Below, in pieces: positions 1 through 8,831 of a stretch of DNA of 64,000 bases. The position numbers and the translations under genes are program-made. This DNA is from Phycisphaerae bacterium (GTDB lineage: Bacteria; Planctomycetota; Phycisphaerae; Phycisphaerales; UBA1924): positions 1 through 64,000 of the forward strand of contig JAUIHS010000012.1 in NCBI GenBank assembly GCA_030432255.1. Direction: 5' to 3'. Each line of letters starts with the position of its first letter. Positions within the stretch are counted from its first letter, which is position 1. Below the pieces are notes generated by a model that worked only from the letters and a program-made list of their open reading frames with translations, had not been told where the DNA came from and did no database searches.

Positions 1-598
1 CGGCGAGCCCGATGCCGGCGATGGCGATGAGAGTGCCACTGACGCAGCGATGGTAGCGGGTCATCATCATGAGGAGTCCCGTCACGAGTGCCAGCACACC
101 GAGACTGATGGCGTGCGTGTGTGTCGACGCCATCAGGATCTTGGGATCGAGTGGATTCACGTCCCGAGAGACGGCGATCTGATTGATGTCCGTCCAGTAA
201 TCGAGCGGGAACTCGTCCGCGATGGCATTCCCCGAGTTCCGACCGTGACAGCTGAGGCAGTCCGTGGCGATGATTTCGGCGGGGGCTAAGTCGCCGAGTT
301 CCAGGCTGTCGTAATCCTGGCTGACGCGATCACCCTTCAGCCAGTCCAGAAGAAGTTGTCGATTTGCGTCGTCCTGCGCTTCGGGGTGGCCTCTTTCCAA
401 AGCGCGGAGCAGCGGGGCGGGTGATCGAACGCCGTGATACACACCCTGCAGGTCGGTCGTGGTGAGTCCCGCCTGACCATCGCGGTTCTCGTGCTGGTTG
501 TACATGTGACCCGCGGAGGCTGCCAGGCCTCCGAGCAGCACGAGAGTCATGAACGTGATACCGAGGCGAGCGAACGGGCACTGGTCTCGAAGCAGCAT
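1..598 (-). CDS. Membrane protein with one c-type haem site (3' end outside window)
   Basis: This reading frame is open from an ATG at 598 to the window edge, giving the first 199 residues of a longer protein. It has an N-terminal hydrophobic segment (about residues 11-29), a soluble stretch with a single CLSCH motif (C114-H118) that fits covalent haem c attachment, and two further hydrophobic segments (about 161-180 and 187-199). The haem site between membrane segments suggests an envelope electron-transfer or redox-sensing role. Its start lies 3 nt after the stop of the upstream oxidoreductase gene, so the two are probably co-transcribed and perhaps translationally coupled. I do not recognise the family with certainty, and the C-terminus is not visible. 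Confidence 0.75.
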   Translation of the reverse strand, partial: MLLRDQCPFARLGITFMTLVLLGGLAASAGHMYNQHENRDGQAGLTTTDLQGVYHGVRSPAPLLRALERGHPEAQDDANRQLLLDWLKGDRVSQDYDSLELGDLAPAEIIATDCLSCHGRNSGNAIADEFPLDYWTDINQIAVSRDVNPLDPKILMASTHTHAISLGVLALVTGLLMMMTRYHRCVSGTLIAIAGIGLA

Positions 599-601
599 TG
601 A

Positions 602-1834
602 TCAGTGTCCCTTCAGAAGTGACTCGTCGACTTCAAGCGTCCGGCCTTCGAGGATGGCCTGGTTGGTCAGGATGCCGATCACGCTGGCGCGCATACCTTC
701 GTCGGCAGGGCAGGTCGGAGGTGAACCTTCGATGATGCTGCGGACAAAGTCCTCCAGGCCGTAGTAGAGCGAAGGCTGTGGCAGGCCCACACCCTCCTTC
801 AACTTGCCCTGCGAGGCGAGTTGCGTGGCATCGGCGATGAGAGTGATACCCTCATCATTGTGGAACTGCTGGCGATTGGCGTAGACCTCCCAGCCCTGGG
901 TCGGAGCGTCGGCCTCCTTGAACATCCAGCCATGTGACCAGCCGAGTTTGATCGCAGCGTTCGAACCGTACAGCACCTCGTAGCGCCCGTCGTAGGAATT
1001 GGCCAACGTCGCCTGGTACTGCAGGATCGCGCCATCGGCGAACTCGAGGTCGCACGCGATCGTGTCATGAATCGTGCGGCCGTCGCGATGGAGGCGAACA
1101 CCGCCGCCGCCCCGGACCCGGACCGGGTAGCGATCGAGGTACCAGTGGAAGACATCGAACTGGTGGGTCCCCCATTCGCCGGCCAGTCCGATCGAGACTT
1201 CAGGGTCCAGCCGCCAATTGAGACGCTTCTCCCGTTCGGGCGAGCCTCCCGGCGTCCGCCAGGTCGTCTTGCGGTGACGCTGGGCGCGCAGGCAGACAAG
1301 ATCACGGACGGAGTCCGACAGGAAGAAAGTGCGGGCGAGTTGATACACCGGGTTGGATCGTGCCTGCAGCCCGACCTGGAATACCGACTGTGCACCGCGC
1401 GCCGCTTCCGTGATTGCCTTGCAGTCCTCGATCGTGCCGGCAAGTGGGGCTTCGCAATACGCGTGCTTGCCTGCTGCGATGGCGTCGATGGCGATAGCGC
1501 GGTGGAGGTGCGTCGGCGTTGCGATGACGACTGCATCGATCGCGCCATTGTCGAGCAGGGCGCGATAGTCGGCAATGGGCTTGGCCTCCGGAGCACGCCG
1601 GACACCGGCGTTGAGGCGGCGCTCATCCGAATCACAGATGTGGGTGACCGTCGCCGCGTCCAGTTTCTGAAGTTCCGCAAGGATCGCCCGACCCTGGCGG
1701 CCAACACCGATCATGCCGATGCGGATGGGCGTATCGGTCTGGGGTGGAGCCGCGAGGGCAAGTTCAGCCAGTGATAACGCGGCGATACCGCCACCAGTTC
1801 GTTTCATGAAGGAGCGACGGTCGATGTGAGACAT
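602..1834 (-). CDS. Tat-exported Gfo/Idh/MocA family oxidoreductase lacking the usual EKP lysine
   Basis: A 410-residue NAD(P)-dependent dehydrogenase-like protein. The N-terminus DRRSFMKRTGGG followed by a hydrophobic stretch is a twin-arginine signal, so the protein should be exported folded, possibly with its cofactor. The Rossmann motif IGMIGVGRQGRA starts near residue 37. At the position where this family normally has EKP, with a lysine that acts in catalysis, the sequence reads YCEAPLAG (Lys to Ala). Family members act on sugars, inositols and related alcohols; the substrate here is unknown. The first 31 nt overlap the end of the apbE-like gene, so it belongs to the same operon. The missing lysine makes ordinary dehydrogenase activity doubtful; a binding role or altered chemistry is possible. 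Confidence 0.88.
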   Translation of the reverse strand: MSHIDRRSFMKRTGGGIAALSLAELALAAPPQTDTPIRIGMIGVGRQGRAILAELQKLDAATVTHICDSDERRLNAGVRRAPEAKPIADYRALLDNGAIDAVVIATPTHLHRAIAIDAIAAGKHAYCEAPLAGTIEDCKAITEAARGAQSVFQVGLQARSNPVYQLARTFFLSDSVRDLVCLRAQRHRKTTWRTPGGSPEREKRLNWRLDPEVSIGLAGEWGTHQFDVFHWYLDRYPVRVRGGGGVRLHRDGRTIHDTIACDLEFADGAILQYQATLANSYDGRYEVLYGSNAAIKLGWSHGWMFKEADAPTQGWEVYANRQQFHNDEGITLIADATQLASQGKLKEGVGLPQPSLYYGLEDFVRSIIEGSPPTCPADEGMRASVIGILTNQAILEGRTLEVDESLLKGH

Positions 1835-2745
1835 GGTTCCGGTTCCATAGGAGGGGTGTCGGACATTCGTAAGAGAGTGCTGACGAGAGGGCCATCAATC
1901 AGCCGGCGATCACCGCTGAACACCATGGCCGTCAACTCGGCTGGAAGCGCTGTCGGGAGGGTGCCAAGAACGAGAAGGGCGGTTGACCATGCATCCGCAT
2001 CCCGCGCCGATGGGCCGATGGTGGCCGCGAGGCTGGCTGAACGAGACGGTGCGCCGTGACGCGGGTCGATGATGTGGCCGTGAGACTCGCCTTCGGTATC
2101 CAACATCCGTCCGGTCGGTGAGGAAATCGACATGGCGGCGTCCCGCAGCTCGACGGTGAAGGGCTCATCGATGTGCGCGATGCGGATCGGCCAGCCATCG
2201 CATCCGGGCGGCGATCCGATCGTGATGATGGAACTTGTCCCACCGTGGACGAGCGCCGTGCTGACATTGGATTCGCGAAGGCATGCCGCGGCGAGGTCGA
2301 GTGCGTGTCCCTTGGCAATGCCGCCAAGGTCGAGGGCGACCTCAGTCGAAGTGAATTGAATGCTCCTTGCGGAGTCATCAAGGATCACGTGCTGCATCCC
2401 GATGAGAGGCTCTGCGATGGAGTCACTGCGATCCGGGTGCAGCCCAAATCGGGTCATCAGGGGAGCGACAGTGGGGTCGAATGCACCTTGAGATGCGAGC
2501 GAGACCTGTCTGCATGCTGCGAAGAGGGCGAATGTATCCGGATCGAGTCGGACGGGTTGATTGGCGGCTGACCGGTTGATGTGTGAGAGCAATGAGTCTC
2601 GCCTGAAGAGAGACAGACGCTCGTCCCAGAGTGCGATCTCGTCCAGTGCAGCCTCTGCCGCAGTGCGCAGGTGAACCTCGTCATCGCCGCCGACGACGAC
2701 CTCGAACCGGGTTCCCATCGCATGGCGTGCGAGTCGAAGGATCAC
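1804..2745 (-). CDS. apbE: ApbE-like FAD:protein FMN transferase
   Basis: A 313-residue protein with the ApbE order of motifs: HAMGTRFEV at the N-terminus, SQGAFDPTVAPLM near residue 90, DLGGIAKGHALD near 140, VHGGTSSIITIG near 165, and a C-terminal ARDADAWSTALLVLG that matches the Mg-binding region. The enzyme uses FAD to attach FMN covalently to a Ser or Thr of a partner protein, usually on the outer face of the membrane (Rnf/Nqr-type or periplasmic flavoproteins). No signal peptide is visible: the conserved domain starts within ten residues of the start codon, unlike the typical lipoprotein ApbE. It sits 7 nt after one Tat-type oxidoreductase and overlaps the next, suggesting that a flavinylated partner belongs to this redox operon. 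No obvious flavinylation target is seen in the window. Confidence 0.87.
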   Translation of the reverse strand: MILRLARHAMGTRFEVVVGGDDEVHLRTAAEAALDEIALWDERLSLFRRDSLLSHINRSAANQPVRLDPDTFALFAACRQVSLASQGAFDPTVAPLMTRFGLHPDRSDSIAEPLIGMQHVILDDSARSIQFTSTEVALDLGGIAKGHALDLAAACLRESNVSTALVHGGTSSIITIGSPPGCDGWPIRIAHIDEPFTVELRDAAMSISSPTGRMLDTEGESHGHIIDPRHGAPSRSASLAATIGPSARDADAWSTALLVLGTLPTALPAELTAMVFSGDRRLIDGPLVSTLLRMSDTPPMEPEPCLTSTVAPS

Positions 2746-2752
2746 GGGCTGT

Positions 2753-4087
2753 TCAGACCTTGGAAGCGGTCAGGGTCTGGGGGTCGAACTGGTACGCCCG
2801 ACCGTCCCACATCGAGCGAGTTGCGAGGTCGACGATGACCATGCACTTGGTGGCGAGATCGACGGTACTCGCGTTGGGCTGCCGGGTACGGATGCTCTTC
2901 AACCAGTCGAGACGGAGTTGATCCTGATCGTTCCCGATGTCGGGGCAGGTGACGCGCCGCTCATCGATATCATCGACGAAGAGGCGCTCGGGTCGCAGGA
3001 TACAGTGTCGGCTGTTGAGGTAGAGGTTGGCCTGGTGGCCTCGGATCATGGTCTCAAGTCCGACCTCATTGCAGGTGGAACCCGCAACCATCATGGTGTG
3101 TTCATCTTCGAACTCAACGGTGATGTTGACCTGGTCGTGGTTCTCCATCGCCTTGTCCACGTAGTGTCCGCCGGAGGCGACGACGCGCGTTGGCCAGCCC
3201 ATGTCGAGCGCGTAGAGCAGGGGGGTCATGACATGCACGAGGAGGTCACCGATGATCCCGGTCGAAGTCTTGCGGTAACGGCGCCAGCGGGCGTAGACCT
3301 CCGGGTCCCAGGGCATGTCGCCCAGCCAGCCACACCAGCGCTTCCAGTCGAGATTGCGGCCGGGTTCCCACTGGGGATCGAGCGCGTAGTAGAGCCATTC
3401 GCCATCGAGTGAGTTGCGGCAGTAACTGGTCTGGCTGAAGGTGGGCTTCCCGATGGCACCCTCCTTGATGAGATCGCGGGCTGCCTGGTACTTCGGCAGC
3501 ATGATCATCTGGGTGCCGACCTGCAGGATCATGTCCGGATTGGCATTGGCCACGTCGTAAAGCTCAATCGCTTCATGCAGCCGCAGGGTCATCGGCTTCT
3601 CGCAGTAGACGTCCTTGCCCGCGAGGATGGCATCGATGGCAAGCGGTGCATGCCAGTGCTCGGGCGCGGCGATGAGCACACCGTGAATGTCATCGCGTTC
3701 CAGCAGATCCTCGTGGCGTCGATAGGTATCGACACTGATGCCCTGCTTATCCGCGCACGCGGACCGTGCGGCTTCGAGGCGTGGATCGCAGACGTCGCAC
3801 AGAGCCACCACCTGCGCGTTCTCGTGACCGGAGGCGACGAGATTCATGAGAGCGTGACAGTGCCCGGTACCCATGCCTCCGGTCCCGATGACGCCAATGC
3901 GAATAGGTTCATCGAGACGGAGTGGAGCGCGGTCGGCGGCCTTTGCGGTCAATCGACTGCGAGGCGTGCGCCCGCCGCTGCCGGAAGAGGCACACCCGGC
4001 GCTCAGGAGAGCACCGATGCCAAGGGCTGCCGCGCTCGTCGTCATGAACTCGCGCCGGGTCGGCCCGGATGATTGGTCCTGCTTCAT
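2753..4087 (-). CDS. Tat-exported Gfo/Idh/MocA family oxidoreductase
   Basis: A 444-residue dehydrogenase with a twin-arginine signal (TRREFMTTSAAALGIGALL) followed by SAGCASS, which resembles a lipobox, so it may be a Tat-exported lipoprotein. The Rossmann motif IGVIGTGGMGTGH begins near residue 63 and the family lysine is present in VYCEKPMTL. The C-terminal half carries the expected alpha/beta substrate domain, including NLDWKRWCGWLG, which is common in the exported planctomycete subgroup. The substrate is unknown; sugar or polyol oxidation is the family role. It is followed after 7 nt by the apbE-like gene and preceded by a 67-nt gap from the next oxidoreductase. Confidence 0.9.
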   Translation of the reverse strand: MKQDQSSGPTRREFMTTSAAALGIGALLSAGCASSGSGGRTPRSRLTAKAADRAPLRLDEPIRIGVIGTGGMGTGHCHALMNLVASGHENAQVVALCDVCDPRLEAARSACADKQGISVDTYRRHEDLLERDDIHGVLIAAPEHWHAPLAIDAILAGKDVYCEKPMTLRLHEAIELYDVANANPDMILQVGTQMIMLPKYQAARDLIKEGAIGKPTFSQTSYCRNSLDGEWLYYALDPQWEPGRNLDWKRWCGWLGDMPWDPEVYARWRRYRKTSTGIIGDLLVHVMTPLLYALDMGWPTRVVASGGHYVDKAMENHDQVNITVEFEDEHTMMVAGSTCNEVGLETMIRGHQANLYLNSRHCILRPERLFVDDIDERRVTCPDIGNDQDQLRLDWLKSIRTRQPNASTVDLATKCMVIVDLATRSMWDGRAYQFDPQTLTASKV

Positions 4088-4154
4088 GTGGCATCCTCTC
4101 GATTAATGGAAGTGTCATGCTAACGCGTCGGCATCAGATGTGACAAGGTTCCAT

Positions 4155-5159
4155 TCAATCAACGGAGGTCCGGAGACCTGCCTGCCGCTCCCGTTCGAGC
4201 AGCCGGATCACCTCGATCGCTTCGCCCACGGTCACCGGTGGCGGATCTCCTGCCGCGATCGCACTGATAAAGGCGGCGAAGACACCGTTCCAGCCCGTTG
4301 TGTTCTCCAACGGCACTGGATCGGCGCGTCCGTCCCGGAGCAGCAGAAGAGGCTCTTCGCGTCCCAACTCGAAGTCTGCCGTCACCTTGTCAAACTGCAC
4401 GGTGTAGCACATCTGGAAGGGGAAGCCGTGGTGGTAGTCCCAGCCGCCCTCCGCGGTGACCAGTGACGGCCCACGCCGATACCGATAGGCAGCGGTCAGG
4501 TGATGGACTGTACCTGTGGTGACAACATCGTCAGGCGGGCCGAAGCACCAGTGAATGAAATCGGCATCGTGGACATGCAGGTCGAAGAGCGCACCGCCAG
4601 TACGGCCGGTGTCCTGATAAAAGTCTGCCCACCCCGGCCGCGATGCGAGCCGCCGGAACGTGGCGCTTCGAACCGCTCCATATCGCCCGTCCATGATGCG
4701 GTCGTGGAGCCATTGCCAACCCGGCCAGAAGCGCATGCACATCGCCGGCATGCAGATGCCCGCGGCTGTATCAGCAACGGGAAGCAGGCGTTCAGCCTCG
4801 GAGGAGGCGAGCGCGAGGGGCTTTTCGACGAGAACGTGCTTGCCGGCCTTGAGGGCCGCGATCGCATTCTCGACGTGCGCCGGTGTGTGGGTACAGATAC
4901 AGACCGCATGCACAGCCGGGTCTGCGAGCATGGATTCGATCGATGTGTAGTGATGCGTCGCTGCGAGGAGCTGGTCAACTTCGAGATCGGTGCGGTCGAT
5001 GTTGCCCTCCTGACTCGCGCCGCCAATCAGTCGAGCGGGATCCGGGTCGGCGGCGGCGACGAATTGGCATCGAAGGCCCGATGCCGCAGCAGCAGCGCAC
5101 GCTGCAGCATGGGTACGTCCCATGAAACCCATCCCGACGATGCCGACTCCAATGGTCAC
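4155..5159 (-). CDS. Cytoplasmic Gfo/Idh/MocA family oxidoreductase
   Basis: A 334-residue NAD(P)-dependent dehydrogenase without a signal peptide. It begins MTIGVGIVGMGFMGRTHAAA (Rossmann GxGxxG) and has the catalytic-lysine motif VLVEKPLALA near residue 99 and a C-terminal substrate domain. Its ATG overlaps the stop codon of the upstream isomerase-like gene by 4 nt (ATGA), a strong sign of a translationally coupled pair. Members of this family often work with TIM-barrel isomerases or epimerases in catabolism of inositols or uncommon sugars, which is the likely setting here. The exact substrate cannot be read from sequence. Confidence 0.9.
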   Translation of the reverse strand: MTIGVGIVGMGFMGRTHAAACAAAAASGLRCQFVAAADPDPARLIGGASQEGNIDRTDLEVDQLLAATHHYTSIESMLADPAVHAVCICTHTPAHVENAIAALKAGKHVLVEKPLALASSEAERLLPVADTAAGICMPAMCMRFWPGWQWLHDRIMDGRYGAVRSATFRRLASRPGWADFYQDTGRTGGALFDLHVHDADFIHWCFGPPDDVVTTGTVHHLTAAYRYRRGPSLVTAEGGWDYHHGFPFQMCYTVQFDKVTADFELGREEPLLLLRDGRADPVPLENTTGWNGVFAAFISAIAAGDPPPVTVGEAIEVIRLLERERQAGLRTSVD

Positions 5160-5989
5160 GGTCTCACTCCCAATCGCGTGAGCAGGGCCAATGCCGTGCG
5201 CACGTCTTCCACGCGCGCCTCACCCGCTTCCCGTTCGATGACGAGCGGACAGGAGGGCAGTTCTCGATCAACGACCTGCAGGAAATGATCCCACTCGACG
5301 GCTCCCGAACCCACCGGCACCTCAGCGCCCCAGTCCCCGGTGACTTCGGCGGGCACCGCGTCCTTGATGTGGCATTGAAGGACAGAGGGCGCGAGCAGCC
5401 GGATCGCGGCGATGGGATCGCCCATTCCGTAGAGAATCATGTTGGCCGGATCGAAGTTGATGCCCACATTCGAGTGATCCAGTTCACGGAGCACGTCCTG
5501 CAGTGTGGCTGCGCTCTCCTGGCCCGTCTCCAGTCCGACCCGTACATCCCTTGCCGCGAAGACGTCAGCGAACGCCCGGAGCCGTTGCAGGAGGACAGAG
5601 CGCTCGGGGTCGTGGTGGTCGTGTGAGATGAAACCAGCATGGAAGGTCACCAGATCGAGTCCGAGGTCCCGGGCGAGGTCTGCGTTCTCATTCGCCGCAT
5701 CGAGATTCGATTTCCAGGTCTGATCCGGGCGGAGGCCCCCCGTCGCGCGAATGGACTCGAGTGACGTGTAGTCTTCGCCCAGCATGGACATCATTCCCGA
5801 GAGGATCCGGATTCCACTCTCCTCGCAGCGGGCCCGAGTCTCCCTGCCATCCCAGTCCCCGGTTCGGAGTGGATCGAGGGCGAGTTGGACGGCCCCGATG
5901 CCGCACTCCCGGACGCGTTCGACCATCTTTGCCGGCGAATTGGGCCTCAAGGACCAGGAACAGACCCCGATGTGATGACCGCTGCGCAT
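5156..5989 (-). CDS. Sugar phosphate isomerase/epimerase-like TIM-barrel protein
   Basis: About 277 residues of the AP-endonuclease-2/xylose-isomerase-like TIM-barrel family. It starts near HIGVCSWSLRP and carries metal-site elements in VGLETGQES, GINFDPANM and QCHIKDAV plus a conserved late glycine-rich segment EVPVGSGAVEW. These proteins isomerise or epimerise sugars, keto-inositols or hydroxypyruvate-type substrates using a divalent metal. I chose the ATG at 5989 because AGGAGG lies 7 nt upstream; an in-frame ATG at 5995 is only 1 nt from that site. The frame stays open further upstream, but that part is not conserved in character and runs into the divergent kinase leader. It heads the minus-strand operon. 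Confidence 0.85.
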   Translation of the reverse strand: MRSGHHIGVCSWSLRPNSPAKMVERVRECGIGAVQLALDPLRTGDWDGRETRARCEESGIRILSGMMSMLGEDYTSLESIRATGGLRPDQTWKSNLDAANENADLARDLGLDLVTFHAGFISHDHHDPERSVLLQRLRAFADVFAARDVRVGLETGQESAATLQDVLRELDHSNVGINFDPANMILYGMGDPIAAIRLLAPSVLQCHIKDAVPAEVTGDWGAEVPVGSGAVEWDHFLQVVDRELPSCPLVIEREAGEARVEDVRTALALLTRLGVRP

Positions 5990-6128
5990 ATCCATGCCTC
6001 CTGAGTCTCCCCCAGACCAGAGCGCCGGTGGTTTTCGACCCCGCCGGCGGCAAATTGGTTTGCGGGACGCCCGATGGTATCGGACACTGGTTGGACGGTC
6101 ACTGGACGACCACACGGCGGAGGCGAAG

Positions 6129-8831
6129 ATGGCGGACGAAGAGCATCCGAATCCGGGTCCCGAGAAAGATGATCAGCTGGATCAGCCGACCATCGAACCG
6201 TCGGCGGGATCCGAGGAACAGACCATTGAGCCATCCTCCGCGCCGATGTGGAAGGCCCGGATTCCGCGCGAGGACGCGATCCCGGAGCAACTCGGCCCGT
6301 ACCGCCCCATTCGACTTCTGGGCGAAGGCGGATTTGGTTATGTCTACCTCGCCGAGCAGCTGGAACCGGTGCGCCGCCGCGTCGCCCTGAAGATGATCAA
6401 GCCAATGCTCGGGAACGATGCGGTTCTCGGGCGGTTCGAGGTGGAACGTCAGGCACTCGCTCTCCTCGATCATCAGAACATCGCGCACATCATCGACGCC
6501 GGGACCTCGGATGACGGCTTCCCGTACTTCGTCATGGAGTACGTGCCGGGTGAACCCGTCACGGTGTACTGCGACCGACATAACCTCTCGATCAGCGATC
6601 GGCTGCAACTCTTTCGCCAGGTCTGCGATGCCGTGCACTATGCACATCAGAAGGGCATCATTCATCGCGACCTGAAACCGGGCAATATCCTGGTGACAGT
6701 CGCAGGCGGCAGCCCGGTGGTCAAGGTGATTGACTTCGGCATCGCCAAGGCGATCAATCAGCCACTGACCGAACGACAGGTGTTCACAGAGCACGGCCAG
6801 TTGATCGGCACCCCTGAGTACATGTCGCCGGAGCAGGCAGAGATGACCGCGCTCGATGTTGATGTGCGCTCCGACATCTACTCGCTGGGCGTCATCCTGT
6901 ACGAATTGCTGACAGGGGCTCTCCCCTTCGACCCACGGGCGCTGCGCGAAGCCGGCTATGCCGGAATCCAGCGCATGATCCGGGAAGTCGAACCTCCCAA
7001 GCCAAGCACGAGATTCTCAACGCTCGCTACCGCCGGGACCGGTGCGGAGGAGGCCGCAAGACATCGCCACCTTGAGAACACCGGCTCGCTGACGCGTTCC
7101 ATCCGCGGCGAGCTCGACTGGATCACGATGAAGTGCCTGGAGAAGGACCGGACCCGTCGCTACCCGGCGGCATCCGAACTCTCGGCTGACATCCTTCGGT
7201 TCATCAAACACGAACCTGTTACTGCGGGGCCGCCCAGCGCGGCTTATCGCGCACGAAAGTTTGTTCGCCGACACCGGGCCTTCGTCTTCGCTTCCGTGGC
7301 GGTGCTGGTGACGCTGGTCGTGGGTGCCGTGGTGGCAAGTTACTGGGCGGTTCGCGCTACGGATGCAGAGGGTGTGGCTCGCGACCGCCTCGCTGATGTT
7401 GAAGCCGCGAACGAGGAGATCTCAGAGCAACGCGACAAGTTGCGGGAGCAGCGGAACCGGGCGGTTGACCTGACCAATGACATCGTTCTGAAACTTGAAG
7501 ATGAGATCGAGAAACTCCCGGGGTCTACGCCGGCCCGGCACCTGCTGATGACGAGCGCTGTCACATACCTCGATGAGTTCGCGGCGAGCGCGGAGGATGA
7601 TTCCGAACTGCTCCTGACTCTGGCTCGTGCCTATCAGCGTGTGGCGACCGCCTCCGCCGGTCTGCGGGCCGGGTCACAGGGGACGATTGCGGATGCCCAG
7701 GATGCCATGCGCAAGGGTCTCGAGATCTTTGAACGCGTGCGCAAGCTGGCACCGCAGGATCCTGCGCCGCTGACCGGCCTCTGGAACATCAGACTGGAGC
7801 AGGGTGACCTCGCAAGGAAGGCCGGTCGGACTCACGAGGCCCTCGATTACTATGAGCGGGCACTGGGCGTGCTGGCCCGCTTTGATGAGGTTGGCGTCGA
7901 CCCGCCCATCCGCCAGCGGGCCATCGCGCTCCTGAAGATTGCTGATTGCCAGCGAGCGACCGGCGAGGTTCAGGCCGCCGAGGCAACAGTTCGCGAGTCC
8001 CTTTCCCTCCGGAGACGGCTGGCGAGTCTGGACCCGGCAGACGTCAACGCGAAGCGCGAGGTTGCGGTGGCGCTGATGCGCCTCGCGGATATGCGATCAG
8101 ACGACAGCGAGGTTGATGAGGCGACAGCGATCTATCGCGAGGTCGTCGAGATCCGGAGGAACATCCTTGCCGGTGACATCAACTCCGCGCGATTCCAGCG
8201 CGACCTCATGAACGGCCTGCTCATGACGGGTCACATGAACCTGTCAAACGATCGGCCTGAGATCGCCGCGCCTTATCTCGATGAGGCACGCGATATCGCC
8301 GAGCGTCTGCTCAGTGCCGACCCGACGAATAACCGCCTTCAGGAAGACTTCGCACGTGTCTTCATGGCGATCGGGTCGCTCCAGAACAAGCGCGGAGAGG
8401 TGGAGGAAGCCCTCTCGACCTACCGCCAGTTCCGACGCATCGCTGCTGAGCTCGTGGCAGCGGATGAGTCCAACGCCGCGGCGGGTCGTTTCGTAGCCCT
8501 GGCGGACTTCAAACTGGCTTCGATCATGCTTGACGAGGGTGATCTGGAGGACGCGGAAGCACTCCTGGATACCGCAAGGCGAGCCTACGACAGCCTGATC
8601 GAGCAGGACCCGCTCAATCTCGACCTGAGGGTTGATGGTGTCCGGCCGGTCGGTGCGATGGGTCGACTACACGCTGTTCGGGGAGACTGGGACGAGGCTG
8701 TGGCCACGATTGAACGGGCTCTGTCACTGCTGCCGGCTCCTGGAGTCACGACCAGTTCATCCGCGGCGAAACTGCGTGCTGAACTCGAAGAGAAACTCGC
8801 CGCGTATCGTGATGAGTCACTGCCGTCATAG
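6129..8831 (+). CDS. Membrane Ser/Thr protein kinase with TPR-rich C-terminal region
   Basis: A 900-residue Hanks-type kinase. The glycine loop LGEGGFGYVYLAEQ is near residue 65, followed by VALKMIK (ATP-binding lysine), HRDLKPGN near 179 and DFGIAK near 202, so the catalytic residues are intact. One transmembrane segment lies at about 384-407, followed by a short coiled-coil (residues with the pattern EEISEQRDKLREQRNRA) and about 400 residues of TPR-like helical repeats that would lie outside the cytoplasmic membrane. The start at 6129 has GGAGG 5 nt upstream; the frame extends upstream but without such a site. It is transcribed divergently from the isomerase-led operon. It probably senses an envelope signal and phosphorylates cytoplasmic targets; the nearby sigma-like gene (9305-9979) is a candidate partner. 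Confidence 0.92.
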   Translation: MADEEHPNPGPEKDDQLDQPTIEPSAGSEEQTIEPSSAPMWKARIPREDAIPEQLGPYRPIRLLGEGGFGYVYLAEQLEPVRRRVALKMIKPMLGNDAVLGRFEVERQALALLDHQNIAHIIDAGTSDDGFPYFVMEYVPGEPVTVYCDRHNLSISDRLQLFRQVCDAVHYAHQKGIIHRDLKPGNILVTVAGGSPVVKVIDFGIAKAINQPLTERQVFTEHGQLIGTPEYMSPEQAEMTALDVDVRSDIYSLGVILYELLTGALPFDPRALREAGYAGIQRMIREVEPPKPSTRFSTLATAGTGAEEAARHRHLENTGSLTRSIRGELDWITMKCLEKDRTRRYPAASELSADILRFIKHEPVTAGPPSAAYRARKFVRRHRAFVFASVAVLVTLVVGAVVASYWAVRATDAEGVARDRLADVEAANEEISEQRDKLREQRNRAVDLTNDIVLKLEDEIEKLPGSTPARHLLMTSAVTYLDEFAASAEDDSELLLTLARAYQRVATASAGLRAGSQGTIADAQDAMRKGLEIFERVRKLAPQDPAPLTGLWNIRLEQGDLARKAGRTHEALDYYERALGVLARFDEVGVDPPIRQRAIALLKIADCQRATGEVQAAEATVRESLSLRRRLASLDPADVNAKREVAVALMRLADMRSDDSEVDEATAIYREVVEIRRNILAGDINSARFQRDLMNGLLMTGHMNLSNDRPEIAAPYLDEARDIAERLLSADPTNNRLQEDFARVFMAIGSLQNKRGEVEEALSTYRQFRRIAAELVAADESNAAAGRFVALADFKLASIMLDEGDLEDAEALLDTARRAYDSLIEQDPLNLDLRVDGVRPVGAMGRLHAVRGDWDEAVATIERALSLLPAPGVTTSSSAAKLRAELEEKLAAYRDESLPS

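Noticed and set aside
330..581. An 83-codon minus-strand frame at the left edge
   Set aside because: The correct frame on this strand starts at 598 and encodes the CxxCH membrane protein; this one is out of frame and Arg-rich.
799..1707. A 302-codon minus-strand frame inside the first oxidoreductase, and a 235-codon plus-strand frame at 1067-1774
   Set aside because: Both are Arg/Ser-rich shadows of the oxidoreductase frame, which has a Tat signal and Rossmann motif.
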